A program made the position numbers and the translations under genes. Shown piece by piece: positions 7,212 through 15,200 of a DNA stretch of 64,000 nt. This stretch comes from Gp6-AA40 sp036407095 (lineage in GTDB: Bacteria > Acidobacteriota > Vicinamibacteria > Vicinamibacterales > UBA2999): positions 1-64,000 of the forward strand of contig DASWZV010000143.1 of assembly GCA_036407095.1 (NCBI GenBank), given 5' to 3'. Each line of letters starts with the position of its first letter. Positions within the stretch are counted from its first letter, which is position 1. Below the pieces are notes generated by a model. That model searched no databases. It was not told the origin of the DNA and was given only the letters and a program-made list of their open reading frames with translations.

Positions 7212-9727
7212 GGTGTGCCTTCCGTTGACCGCATCAGGAACGTAGGACTGCGGACGATGCCAAGCACGATCGACGACCATCGATAGTCGCTCGCGGCGGC
7301 CTCCCGGACGATGGTGCGGACGGCCGGGCGATCGGAGTACTCCAGTCGACGTCCGAGCGCGTACGCAAGCAGCTTTTCTGTGATCGTGCGCGGGAACTGA
7401 TCGCGCCTCTGCAGCAGCAGCGCGCGCAGGCTGGCGAGCCCGTCGACCTTCGACCCGTTCGGTGTCGTTCCGCTCGAGTCGATCGGCTTTCCGGATTCAT
7501 CAACGGTGCGCCAGCCGCCGATCGCGTCGAAGTGCTCGAGCGCGAACCCCATGGGGTCGATCACCGAGTGACAGCTCGCACAGGTCGGGCTGGTGCGGTG
7601 CTGCGCGAGCCGTTCTCGAATCGAGGCCGGCGGCGCGCCCGGTTTGGTCTCGGGCAGGTTCGTGTTCACACCCGGTGGGGGCTGTGGAACGGCGACGCCG
7701 AAGATGTTGTTCAGCAGCCATTTGCCTCGAAGGACCGGCGACGTTCTGTCTGGGTAGGAGGTCGTCGCTAGCAACGCACCCTGTGCCAGCAGCCCGCCGC
7801 GCTGATTCGGGTCGGGAAGAGTCACACGTCGGAACCGACTGCCCGCGATCCCGGTCAAGCCGTAATGGCGTGCGAGCCGTTCGTTCGCGAACGTGTAGTC
7901 GGCGCGCAGCAAGTCGAGGACGCTGCGATCCTCGCGCAGCGTGCTCGCGACGAACATCCGCGTCTCGGTCTTGAAGGCGTCGAGCAGGCTCTCGTCGTAG
8001 TTCGGATAGAAATCGGGATGGACGACGACTTCGTCGACGCGGCGGAGATTGAGCCACTGTGCGGCGAATCCGTCGACGAACGCGGAGATCGCTTTTGGAT
8101 CGGCCAGCATCCGCCGCGTCTGCTGCTCGAGGACCTGCGGTTTCGTGAGCTCGCCCCGTTCGGCGACGTCGAGCAGACGCTCATCGGGGATGCTGTTCCA
8201 CAAGAAGAACGAGAGCCGCGACGCGACCTCGAGGTCGCTCAGTGCGTACGGGCCGCCTTGAGGTACGTAGGGGCCACCTTTAGGCGACCCTGGTCCTTTA
8301 CGCGGCCCTGATCGCTCGCGATGCACGCGCAGCAGGAAATCGGGATCGACCAGCATGCGCTCGAGCGCGAACTGAACACCTGCATCGAAGCTCGCCCCAT
8401 CACGGCGGCCCTGATCGAAGAACGTCATCAACGTCTCGAGGTCGCCCTTCGTCGTCGGCCGCCGGTACGCGAGGCGTGCCATGCGCGACAGAATCTTCGT
8501 CGCACACGTGCGTTCCTCGGTCTCGCGTCGAGGCCGGCAGACGAACAGCGCGCGACGGCTGGCCGTGTCCGTCACCGTCGTCGCTGGCGGCTCATAGGGT
8601 CCGGCAACCTGCACCGAACCCACGCTCGCGTAGTCCATGTAAATCTGATCGTTGGCAATGACGCGCCCGCGCTGGAGCGGCTGCGGCAGCCCCTCGGGTT
8701 CCCACAGTTCCCTCACGAACGACACGCCGACGATGTGCGGTCCGGCGGAGATGGGCACACGCAGGTCGAGTCCCGCGTCGCCTGTGAGCTGCATGTACTT
8801 TTCCCACTCGGGATCACCGGCGAATCCTGGCTCGCCGTCGCCGGCATAGCTCGCCGCTGCGGGCCTGCCCTTCGCTCCGCCGCCGACGGTGAAGCGCTTC
8901 AGCAGCGTGCCATCGAGTCGGATATCGAGCTGCTGCGGCCAGCCCATGCCCATGATGTAGTCCTGATACTGGCGCCGCAGCCGCACTTTGATCGTGTACT
9001 CGCCGTCAGTCGGGAACGTGTGGTGCACGGCGATTCCACCGCGGGAACCAAACGGCAGATCTTCGCTCTGGCGATCGTCCTGTACGACGTGAATGGGAAT
9101 GTCGAATGTCTCGACGGGCGAACTCGACGGCGGGAGCCCGACGGCGAGGCGCGTGACCTGACGCGCGACCGAGAGATAGCGCTCGAGATGAGCCGTCGAA
9201 ATATTGAGGACGGCCGCGACGTTGTCGAAGCTGCCGTCAGCGGTGTCATCGCCTGGCAGCAGCGGCTTCACATCGATGTCGACGGCGAGCAGATCGCGGA
9301 TCGCGTTGTTGTACTCAGTGCGATTGAGCCGCTGCACGGCGCTCGCCCGCCCCGGATTCGGATCGACAACCCAGGCGCGATCGATCTCGCTCTCGAGCCA
9401 GCTGGCGGCGGTGTCGTAGGTCTTGGAATCAGGTCGGGGCAGCCCCGGCGGCGGCATCGCTCCCGAACGCAGCTTCGCGATCACGCGTTCCCATATTTCC
9501 GCGTTGGCGCCGGGGCGGGTCGCGTCGACGCCCTCGAGCACGAGGCCGGCGGTGCGCAGTTTCTGGTTGTGACACGTGAGGCAGTAGGTGTCGACGACGG
9601 CTTTGATCGGGGATGTTGTTGCGGACGCAGAGCGAGACTGGGACTGCGCCGGCGGGGCCTGCATAGCAGAGAGCGCCGCGGCCATCCAGCCGCACAGGCC
9701 GAGCGCGAGTAACGCCCTTCGCCTCAT
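7208..9727 (-). CDS. DUF1592 multidomain c-type cytochrome-like protein
   Basis: An 839-residue secreted protein. A signal peptide is followed by a haem-binding CLTCH motif near residue 52, then the domain series usually called DUF1587, DUF1595, DUF1592, DUF1588 and DUF1585. Visible blocks are RLNRTEYNNAIRDLL, RMARLAYRRP, LASRLSFFLWNS-like sequence, a second haem motif in CASCHSVIDPMGFALEHFD and the closing LLAYALGRRLEYSD. Such proteins are secreted and thought to be redox-active, but no reaction is established. A strong AGGAG site precedes the ATG. It is the first gene of the three-gene operon. Residues near SPKGGPYVPQGGPY are encoded by an inserted palindromic repeat (8246-8290). Confidence 0.92.
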   Translation of the reverse strand: MRRRALLALGLCGWMAAALSAMQAPPAQSQSRSASATTSPIKAVVDTYCLTCHNQKLRTAGLVLEGVDATRPGANAEIWERVIAKLRSGAMPPPGLPRPDSKTYDTAASWLESEIDRAWVVDPNPGRASAVQRLNRTEYNNAIRDLLAVDIDVKPLLPGDDTADGSFDNVAAVLNISTAHLERYLSVARQVTRLAVGLPPSSSPVETFDIPIHVVQDDRQSEDLPFGSRGGIAVHHTFPTDGEYTIKVRLRRQYQDYIMGMGWPQQLDIRLDGTLLKRFTVGGGAKGRPAAASYAGDGEPGFAGDPEWEKYMQLTGDAGLDLRVPISAGPHIVGVSFVRELWEPEGLPQPLQRGRVIANDQIYMDYASVGSVQVAGPYEPPATTVTDTASRRALFVCRPRRETEERTCATKILSRMARLAYRRPTTKGDLETLMTFFDQGRRDGASFDAGVQFALERMLVDPDFLLRVHRERSGPRKGPGSPKGGPYVPQGGPYALSDLEVASRLSFFLWNSIPDERLLDVAERGELTKPQVLEQQTRRMLADPKAISAFVDGFAAQWLNLRRVDEVVVHPDFYPNYDESLLDAFKTETRMFVASTLREDRSVLDLLRADYTFANERLARHYGLTGIAGSRFRRVTLPDPNQRGGLLAQGALLATTSYPDRTSPVLRGKWLLNNIFGVAVPQPPPGVNTNLPETKPGAPPASIRERLAQHRTSPTCASCHSVIDPMGFALEHFDAIGGWRTVDESGKPIDSSGTTPNGSKVDGLASLRALLLQRRDQFPRTITEKLLAYALGRRLEYSDRPAVRTIVREAAASDYRWSSIVLGIVRSPTFLMRSTEGTP
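8246..8290. repeat. REP-like palindromes inside the DUF1592 gene
   Basis: The segment ACGTAG (8265-8270) followed by GGGCCACCT, TT and AGGCGACCC has the same layout as the intergenic palindromes at 10944 and 57241. A partial second copy (8246-8264) lies directly beside it. In the protein this appears as a Gly/Pro-rich insertion between two conserved blocks, with the reading frame kept. Confidence 0.6.
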
Positions 9728-9791
9728 TGCGTCTCCTGAGTCGGCGGAACCCCGCGCGTCAGTCGAGGGGTCAAGACCCGCCGCTACGACC

Positions 9792-10931
9792 TCATTTCAG
9801 TCCCTTGAACGCGTATCTATAGTAACGCTGGCCGTTGTTCACTTCGCCAAGGAACAGGTTGCCTTTCGAATCGGCCGCGATCCCGTGTATGTGGAAGAAC
9901 TCGCGGGCATTGTGCCCCGCATGACCGCCGATGGATCCCACGATCTCGAGCGTCTGCCGGTTGAGGATGCGAACCGTCTTGTTCGAGCCATCGACCACAT
10001 ACAGGAACCGCTGCTCCTTGTCCGGAGATGTCGCGAAGGCGTGGACCGTTCCCTCGGCCTGCAGCGTGTTCCGTGCGATGAACACCTCTTTCACGAACGT
10101 GCCGTCGGTCTTGAAGACCTGCAGACGATTGTTGGTACGGTCGCCGACGTACACGAGATCGTCGTTGCTCACGAGAACGGCATGGACCGGGTTGTTGAAT
10201 CCCTCCGGCGCTGGCCCCTGAATCAACTGCGCTCGCGGCGGGAATTTGATCCCGTCGTCCGGTTTCCTGCCGTACGCACCCCAGTGCCGTTTGTACTTTC
10301 CCGTATCCGCGTCGAAGACGATCACGCGGTGGTTGAAATAACCGTCCGCGACGTAAAGCTCGTTGGTCTTGCGATCGACGAAGAGGCCCGCCGGACCGCC
10401 CAGGTTTTCAGTGTCGCTGCTGCCGCGGTTCTTGCCGGCGTGTCCGATCTGCAGGAGAAACTTTCCTTTGTTCGTGAACTTCAGGATGTGATTGTCTTCC
10501 TGCGCGCTGCCGCTCAACCAGACGTTGTCCTTGCTGTCGACGAAGATCCCGTGCTGCGACTTGAACCACTCATAGCCGGCGCCAGGGGCGCCCCAGGCTT
10601 GGAGAAACGTGCCGTTCGTGTCGAATTCGAGAACTGCCGGCGCCGGAATGCAGCATTCCGCTTGGGGAGGATTCAGCGATGCGGCCTTCTCGCCGTCTGG
10701 GATGGTGTCTGGACGATGGAAGACCCAGACGTTGTCGTGTGAATCAACCGCAACGCCGCCGACCTGTCCGGTCACCCATTTGTTGGGCAGTGCTTTTGCC
10801 CACAACGGATCCGGTTCGAAGATCGGCAGCTCGTGCCGGGTCTGGGCAGCGAGCAGAGTGATCGCGAGCATTCCCGCAATCCCTACCAGCCCCATCAACC
10901 CCACCTGCCTCATCAATCCCACCCGCTTCAC
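9792..10931 (-). CDS. Secreted NHL-type beta-propeller protein
   Basis: A 379-residue protein starting with GTG behind a GAGGAGG site. A hydrophobic N-terminus (LVGIAGMLAITLLAAQ) acts as signal peptide. The remainder contains NHL-like propeller blades, for example GGVAVDSHDNVWVFHRP, GIFVDSKDNVWLSG, GLFVDRKTNELYVADGY, LVYVGDRTNNRLQVF and HGIAADSKGNLFLGEVN. Six-bladed propellers of this kind resemble peptidyl-alpha-hydroxyglycine alpha-amidating lyase, but metal-site residues cannot be assigned with certainty. It probably works in the periplasm beside the secreted proteins downstream. The start region has an odd run of VGLM-type residues from a G-rich DNA repeat (about 10887-10927). Confidence 0.85.
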   Translation of the reverse strand: MKRVGLMRQVGLMGLVGIAGMLAITLLAAQTRHELPIFEPDPLWAKALPNKWVTGQVGGVAVDSHDNVWVFHRPDTIPDGEKAASLNPPQAECCIPAPAVLEFDTNGTFLQAWGAPGAGYEWFKSQHGIFVDSKDNVWLSGSAQEDNHILKFTNKGKFLLQIGHAGKNRGSSDTENLGGPAGLFVDRKTNELYVADGYFNHRVIVFDADTGKYKRHWGAYGRKPDDGIKFPPRAQLIQGPAPEGFNNPVHAVLVSNDDLVYVGDRTNNRLQVFKTDGTFVKEVFIARNTLQAEGTVHAFATSPDKEQRFLYVVDGSNKTVRILNRQTLEIVGSIGGHAGHNAREFFHIHGIAADSKGNLFLGEVNNGQRYYRYAFKGLK

Positions 10932-10943
10932 ATGCCCTCCTCA

Positions 10944-10969
10944 GGGCCGCCTGAAGGCGGCCCCTACGT
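10944..10969. repeat. REP-like palindrome, GGGCCGCCT stem
   Basis: A perfect 20-bp palindrome (arms 10944-10952 and 10955-10963, loop GA) is followed by CTACGT. It sits in the 46-bp gap between two minus-strand genes, just upstream of the propeller gene's ribosome-binding site. It belongs to the same family as 12022, 57241 and 63495. Confidence 0.7.
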
Positions 10970-10977
10970 GCTGCATT

Positions 10978-11982
10978 TCAGTTGCCGCTGAGTCCACCCG
11001 GCCACGGTGAGTTCATGTGATACACGGCCGATGGTCCGATCATCTCGACGCGGCGGATCTTGCCGTTCTCGATCAGAAAGGCCTCGGTCACCAGGATGCT
11101 GCTCGGTCGATTGAATCCGCGGTAGCTGTGTTTGGTCCCGTCGGACAGCACGCCTGAATTCACCGTCCCCTGATCGAAGACGACGTGCGACCACACGACA
11201 CCGCGCTCGGCATCGACGAGCGGATAGCGTCGTCCGTGAATGCTCTGAACCACGTAGTAGAGGCCCATCTTGAACTGCGAGAGACAGTCCATTGCGAACA
11301 GATTGAGCGTGCCGGGTGGTTCGTTGGGCGGCCGCGGTACGTTCGTCGTGGGCGATCCGTTTTCGATGCGATGGCAATCGGTGGTGAAGGGATACGTGCC
11401 GGTCCCGCCGATGCCTTTGCCGTCGTTCTTCTGCAGGCCCGTGAAGTAGCCGTCGGCGATCGCGATCATCTGCTGCCGCGACAGACGCTGCGCAGGTGGG
11501 ATCGACTTGAGCCACATGTCTTCCAGCTTGTACTTGTCCATGGCGTCGATGTTGTTGGGGCCGCCACCGCCCGGCTTGAAGTACACCGACTCGATCTCGG
11601 TGATGCGTCCGAGCTCGACGCGCAGTCGGACGCTCATGAGGAGCAACGTGCCCGCTTCGCGCATCGTCCCCATCATCGCGACCTGTCCGAATTCCGGGTC
11701 GGCGAAGACGTGTCTGTAGTTACCGGTGCCCTCGGCGGTCTTCCAGAAGCCATCGCCAACTTTCAGCATCTGGTAGTTCTCGCTGTACTTCACGTCTTCC
11801 GAGAGCGGCAGCTTCGACGGATCGTGCGCGACGACCGCTTTCAGATACTGGTCGATCAGGTTTTCGAGACACGCGCGATCGCAGTTGAGCGGAATCGGTC
11901 CGGTGGAGCCGCTCACTTTGGTCGAAAGCGAGCCGACACAGACAGCGGCGGCAACGGCGAGTGCCGCAAGCGTTGAACGCAT
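10978..11982 (-). CDS. Secreted protein of unknown function
   Basis: A 334-residue protein with a signal peptide (TLAALAVAAAVCVGSLS). The mature start CDRACLENLIDQYLKAVVAHDPSKLPL, seen here in pieces, has the look of an NTF2/SnoaL-like domain, and a second similar helix-strand set begins near RQQMIAIADGYF, so two such domains in tandem are possible. I cannot name a family with certainty. The ATG at 11982 has an excellent AGGAGG site seven bases upstream; an in-frame ATG at 12021 does not. It is the first gene of a minus-strand run that continues into the propeller protein. Confidence 0.8.
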   Translation of the reverse strand: MRSTLAALAVAAAVCVGSLSTKVSGSTGPIPLNCDRACLENLIDQYLKAVVAHDPSKLPLSEDVKYSENYQMLKVGDGFWKTAEGTGNYRHVFADPEFGQVAMMGTMREAGTLLLMSVRLRVELGRITEIESVYFKPGGGGPNNIDAMDKYKLEDMWLKSIPPAQRLSRQQMIAIADGYFTGLQKNDGKGIGGTGTYPFTTDCHRIENGSPTTNVPRPPNEPPGTLNLFAMDCLSQFKMGLYYVVQSIHGRRYPLVDAERGVVWSHVVFDQGTVNSGVLSDGTKHSYRGFNRPSSILVTEAFLIENGKIRRVEMIGPSAVYHMNSPWPGGLSGN

Positions 11983-12021
11983 GGAATCCTCCTGGGCGAG
12001 GTGGATTCTAGCGGGAATCAA

Positions 12022-12145
12022 GGTCCGGCTAAAGCCGGACCCTACGTCATCACGCCGGGCCTGAAAAACAGGCCCGGCCTACACTGCTACTCAGCGCTTT
12101 AGCGACGGTGTAGGCCGAGCCTGTCCCGCAAGGCCCGGCGTGATG
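12022..12145. repeat. REP-like palindrome plus nested inverted repeats
   Basis: A hairpin GGTCCGGCT-AA-AGCCGGACC followed by CTACGT occupies 12022-12047. Next to it, 12048-12084 is repeated in inverted form at 12108-12145 (outer CATCACGCCGGGCC / GGCCCGGCGTGATG, inner GGCCTACAC / GTGTAGGCC). The block fills the gap between the divergent secreted-protein gene and the sirtuin gene and may hide promoters for both. Confidence 0.65.
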
Positions 12146-12152
12146 GCGACGA

Positions 12153-12887
12153 ATGGGCATCGACGAAGTCGTCCGGCAATTACGCGGCGCCACGCGTGTG
12201 ACGGTGCTCACAGGCGCCGGTGTCTCCGCAGCGAGTGGTGTGCCCACGTTTCGCGGCCCGGACGGACTCTGGCGTCAGTATCGACCCGCAGATCTCGCGA
12301 CGGCGTCAGCGTTCGCGCGCGATCCGCACCTCGTCTGGGAATGGTATGCGTGGAGACGGGAGAAGATTGCGGCCTGCCAGCCCAATCCCGCCCACGTCGT
12401 CATCGCGCAATGGTCGCATGCCTTCGAGCGCTGTTCGATTCTGACGCAGAACGTCGACGATCTCCATCTGCGCGCCGGTACGACCGGTGTCGTGCGTCTG
12501 CACGGGTCGATCTGGGAGCTCGCCTGCTGGCGCGCATGTGGTCAGCCTCCCTGGCGTGACGAAGCGGTGCCGCTTCCGGTCTGTCCACCGGTCTGTCCCG
12601 AGTGTGGAGATATCGCGCGGCCCGCGGTCGTGTGGTTCGGAGAAGCGCTGGCGCAACGCGATGTGGATGCCGCGCGCGAGGCCTGCGCGTGCGATGTGTT
12701 CCTGACTGTCGGCACGTCCGCGGTCGTGTATCCAGCGGCCGGTCTCGTGCACGACGCGCGGCGACGCGGTGCGTTCACCGCGGAGATCAATCTCGAACCG
12801 ACGCCGGCGTCGGGCGCGGTCGACGTGACGCTGCACGGTCCGGCCGCAGCCATCCTGACTGATATCGCACGACGCCTTACACCATAA
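12153..12887 (+). CDS. cobB: NAD-dependent protein deacylase, sirtuin class III-like
   Basis: A 244-residue Sir2 protein that removes acyl groups from lysine using NAD. Seen motifs are GAGVSAASGVPTFRG (NAD binding), TQNVDDLHLRAG, the catalytic His in LHGSIWE, four zinc cysteines (CWRAC and CPPVCPECG) and VWFGE. The pair Tyr and Arg in WYAWRRE matches the YxxR signature that gives SIRT5/CobB-type enzymes a preference for succinyl or other acidic acyl groups. The length is normal. It stands between two repeat-rich gaps and is probably a single transcription unit. Confidence 0.93.
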   Translation: MGIDEVVRQLRGATRVTVLTGAGVSAASGVPTFRGPDGLWRQYRPADLATASAFARDPHLVWEWYAWRREKIAACQPNPAHVVIAQWSHAFERCSILTQNVDDLHLRAGTTGVVRLHGSIWELACWRACGQPPWRDEAVPLPVCPPVCPECGDIARPAVVWFGEALAQRDVDAAREACACDVFLTVGTSAVVYPAAGLVHDARRRGAFTAEINLEPTPASGAVDVTLHGPAAAILTDIARRLTP

Positions 12888-12901
12888 TCGCCTCTTGCCG
12901 C

Positions 12902-12926
12902 AAGTATCTTGATGTGTAAGATACTT
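12902..12926. promoter_or_regulatory. Likely MarR operator, 9-bp perfect inverted repeat
   Basis: AAGTATCTT and AAGATACTT are separated by seven bases and end 16 bases before the marR start codon. The half-site TATCTTGA resembles known MarR-family operators of the ATCTTGATnTCAAGAT type. The position suggests autoregulation of marR and control of the pump genes behind it. Confidence 0.65.
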
Positions 12927-12942
12927 TTCGACTGAGGCTTCT

Positions 12943-13509
12943 GTGTCCAAATCTCCCCCCTCCCGCGCCGAGCTGTTGAAGACATTGGACGAGACGCTGC
13001 GAAAGGTCGGCGCTCAATCGGTCCTCATGAGCGATACGGTGGCCAAGCTCGTGGGACTGAATTCGACCGACCTGGAATGTCTCGACCTCCTCGGTCTTGC
13101 CGGTGCAACCACCGCCGGACGCCTCGCCGCTCACACCGGCCTGACGACCGGTGCGATGACCGCCGTGATCGATCGGCTCGAGCGCGCCGGGTTCGCGCGT
13201 CGTGTCCGCGACGACGACGATCGACGATGCGTGCTGGTCGAGGCGCTGCCTGACAACCTGCGGCGCATCGAGCTGCTGTATCGGCCGCTGATCGCGGCGG
13301 TCGTACGTCTCAACGAGGAGTACGGGGATCGGCAGCTCGCGGTGGTCGTCGATTACCTGTCACGCGCCGTGACGCTGGCGTCCGAGCACCTGGTCTGGCT
13401 CCAGAAGCAGCCCCCGCTGGAACGCCGGGTCGCCGCACGCCGGTATACGCGCCGCCGGAAATCCGCTCCGCGACGGCATGTCATGCACATTCACGTACAG
13501 AAGGATTGA
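12943..13509 (+). CDS. MarR family transcriptional regulator
   Basis: A 188-residue winged-helix regulator. The recognition region reads LAAHTGLTTGAMTAVIDRLE and the wing ARRVRDDDDRRCVLVEA, the classic MarR pattern. The C-terminal helices are followed by a very basic tail (RRVAARRYTRRRKS), longer than usual. The start is GTG at 12943. The gene overlaps or abuts the tolC-type gene and heads a four-gene run for a tripartite efflux pump, so it is very likely the local repressor, acting through the inverted repeat just upstream. The ligand is unknown. Confidence 0.9.
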   Translation: MSKSPPSRAELLKTLDETLRKVGAQSVLMSDTVAKLVGLNSTDLECLDLLGLAGATTAGRLAAHTGLTTGAMTAVIDRLERAGFARRVRDDDDRRCVLVEALPDNLRRIELLYRPLIAAVVRLNEEYGDRQLAVVVDYLSRAVTLASEHLVWLQKQPPLERRVAARRYTRRRKSAPRRHVMHIHVQKD

Positions 13510-13517
13510 GCACAGTG

Positions 13518-15200
13518 ATGCGCGACCGACGAACGAAGTTTTCGCGAGTAGTTGCAGCCCTCGGGCTGCTCGTCTTCACCCCGGCCCTCACGCGTGCGCA
13601 GGAGCCGCCGCCGGTTCCTCCAGGCCCCCTCACGCTCGAACAGGTGCTGGGGCTGGCCGAACCGAGGAGCGAGTCGATACAGATTGCGCAGGCGGGTGTC
13701 CGTCGCGCCCAAGGCGACGAGGTCCGCGCCAGAAGCGGACGCTATCCCCAGCTCTCGGCATCGGCCGGCTACGACCGTGCGCTCGCCTCCGAGTTCGAGG
13801 GCCTCTTCGACGTGCAAGCGCCGAACTGTCCGCCGTTCACGTTGAACCCGCAGGCCACCATCGATGCACGGGTCGCGGAGATCGAGCGTGCGATCGGGTG
13901 CGGCGCGGTCGGAGGCGGCGCCTTCGGCGGCACCGGATCCGAATTCTCCAATCTGCCGTTTGGTCGCAAGAACACCTGGCGTGCAGGCTTGCAGTTCTCT
14001 CAGAGCCTGTACTCGGGCGGACGCCTCGGGGCACAGGCGGCTGTAGCGTCGATCGGCCACGAGTCGGCGAACCTGACGCTCACGTCCGCGCGCGCGCAAC
14101 TGCTGTTCGAGGTCACGCAGGCGTACTACGACGCGGTCCTCAGCGAGGCGCTCGTGACGATCGCGTCTGCGACGCTCGATCAGGCCGGCGCGACGTTGAA
14201 ACAGACGCAGGCCGGCTTCGATGCGGGCACGCAGCCCGAGTTCGAAGTCCTTCGCGCCCGCGTGAATCGTGACAACCAGTCGCCCGTGCTGATCCGTCAG
14301 CAGACCAACCGCGACGTGGCGATGCTCAGGTTGAAGCGGCTGCTCAATCTGCCGGTCGACTACCCGCTCCAGCTGGCCGACGCGCTCGGCGGCGACATGC
14401 TGCCTCCGCCGACCGTCTATGCAGAGCGCGTCGGTGTCGTGGAGCGCATGTTGCGTGCGGGAGACCAGGTGCCGGTCTCGCTGCAGGTGACCGCGACGCT
14501 GCCTGATCGAACGGTCGTGACCGCAGCGGACGCAACCGTACGTGCGCGCGAGGCTGCGCTGAAGCTGGCCGCAGCGCAAAAGATGCCGAACCTCTCGTTC
14601 AATTCGAGCTACGGCCGGGTCGGATATCCCAGCGGCGTCTCCCCGACGTTCGATCGAGCGAACTGGACGGTTGGCGCGAGCATGACCGTACCTGTGCTGA
14701 CCGGTGGACGACAGCGCGGTGATGAGGCGGTTGCCCAGGCAGAACTGGATCAAGCGCGCCTCGATCGGCAGCAGACGGCCGAGCTGGCCGCACTCGACAC
14801 GCGGTCGGCCTGGGCGGAACTGCTGTCGGCGCGCGCGACGTGGGAGGCGAGTTCCGGCACGATTGAGCAGGCACAGCGTGCCTACCAGATCGCGAACGTC
14901 CGCTTCACCAACGGCGTGTCGACGCAACTCGAGCTGTCCGATTCGCGTCTGCTCTTACAGCAGGCGGAAGCGAATCGCGTGCAGGCCGCACGCGATCTGC
15001 AGGTCGCGCGGGCACATGTCGCATTGCTCCCTGATCTGCCGATCACGGCGGGAGGCGGTCAGCTGTCCACTGCGGCTGCAACGGTACGGGTCGTGGGACA
15101 GAGCCAGGCGCCAGTGTCCCCCCCACCGCCGCCGCCGGCCGGGAGTCAGATCAGGTCGGCGTCGTTTGTCACGTCCGGTTCGCAGGCAGGGATTCAATGA
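13518..15200 (+). CDS. TolC family outer membrane efflux protein
   Basis: A roughly 560-residue outer membrane channel for a tripartite pump. It has a signal peptide (VVAALGLLVFTPALTRAQ) and the two helical-hairpin repeats of the family: LEQVLGLAEPRSESIQIAQ near the start, FEVTQAYYDAVLSEALV in the first half and ARDLQVARAHVALL near the end. A low-complexity Gly-rich insertion around residue 135 (GCGAVGGGAFGG) is unusual. The ATG at 13518 is chosen; TTG at 13506 and GTG at 13515 are in frame, and the AAGGA at 13501 suits 13515 or 13518. The stop overlaps the adaptor ATG (ATGA), so the two are coupled. Confidence 0.9.
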   Translation: MRDRRTKFSRVVAALGLLVFTPALTRAQEPPPVPPGPLTLEQVLGLAEPRSESIQIAQAGVRRAQGDEVRARSGRYPQLSASAGYDRALASEFEGLFDVQAPNCPPFTLNPQATIDARVAEIERAIGCGAVGGGAFGGTGSEFSNLPFGRKNTWRAGLQFSQSLYSGGRLGAQAAVASIGHESANLTLTSARAQLLFEVTQAYYDAVLSEALVTIASATLDQAGATLKQTQAGFDAGTQPEFEVLRARVNRDNQSPVLIRQQTNRDVAMLRLKRLLNLPVDYPLQLADALGGDMLPPPTVYAERVGVVERMLRAGDQVPVSLQVTATLPDRTVVTAADATVRAREAALKLAAAQKMPNLSFNSSYGRVGYPSGVSPTFDRANWTVGASMTVPVLTGGRQRGDEAVAQAELDQARLDRQQTAELAALDTRSAWAELLSARATWEASSGTIEQAQRAYQIANVRFTNGVSTQLELSDSRLLLQQAEANRVQAARDLQVARAHVALLPDLPITAGGGQLSTAAATVRVVGQSQAPVSPPPPPPAGSQIRSASFVTSGSQAGIQ

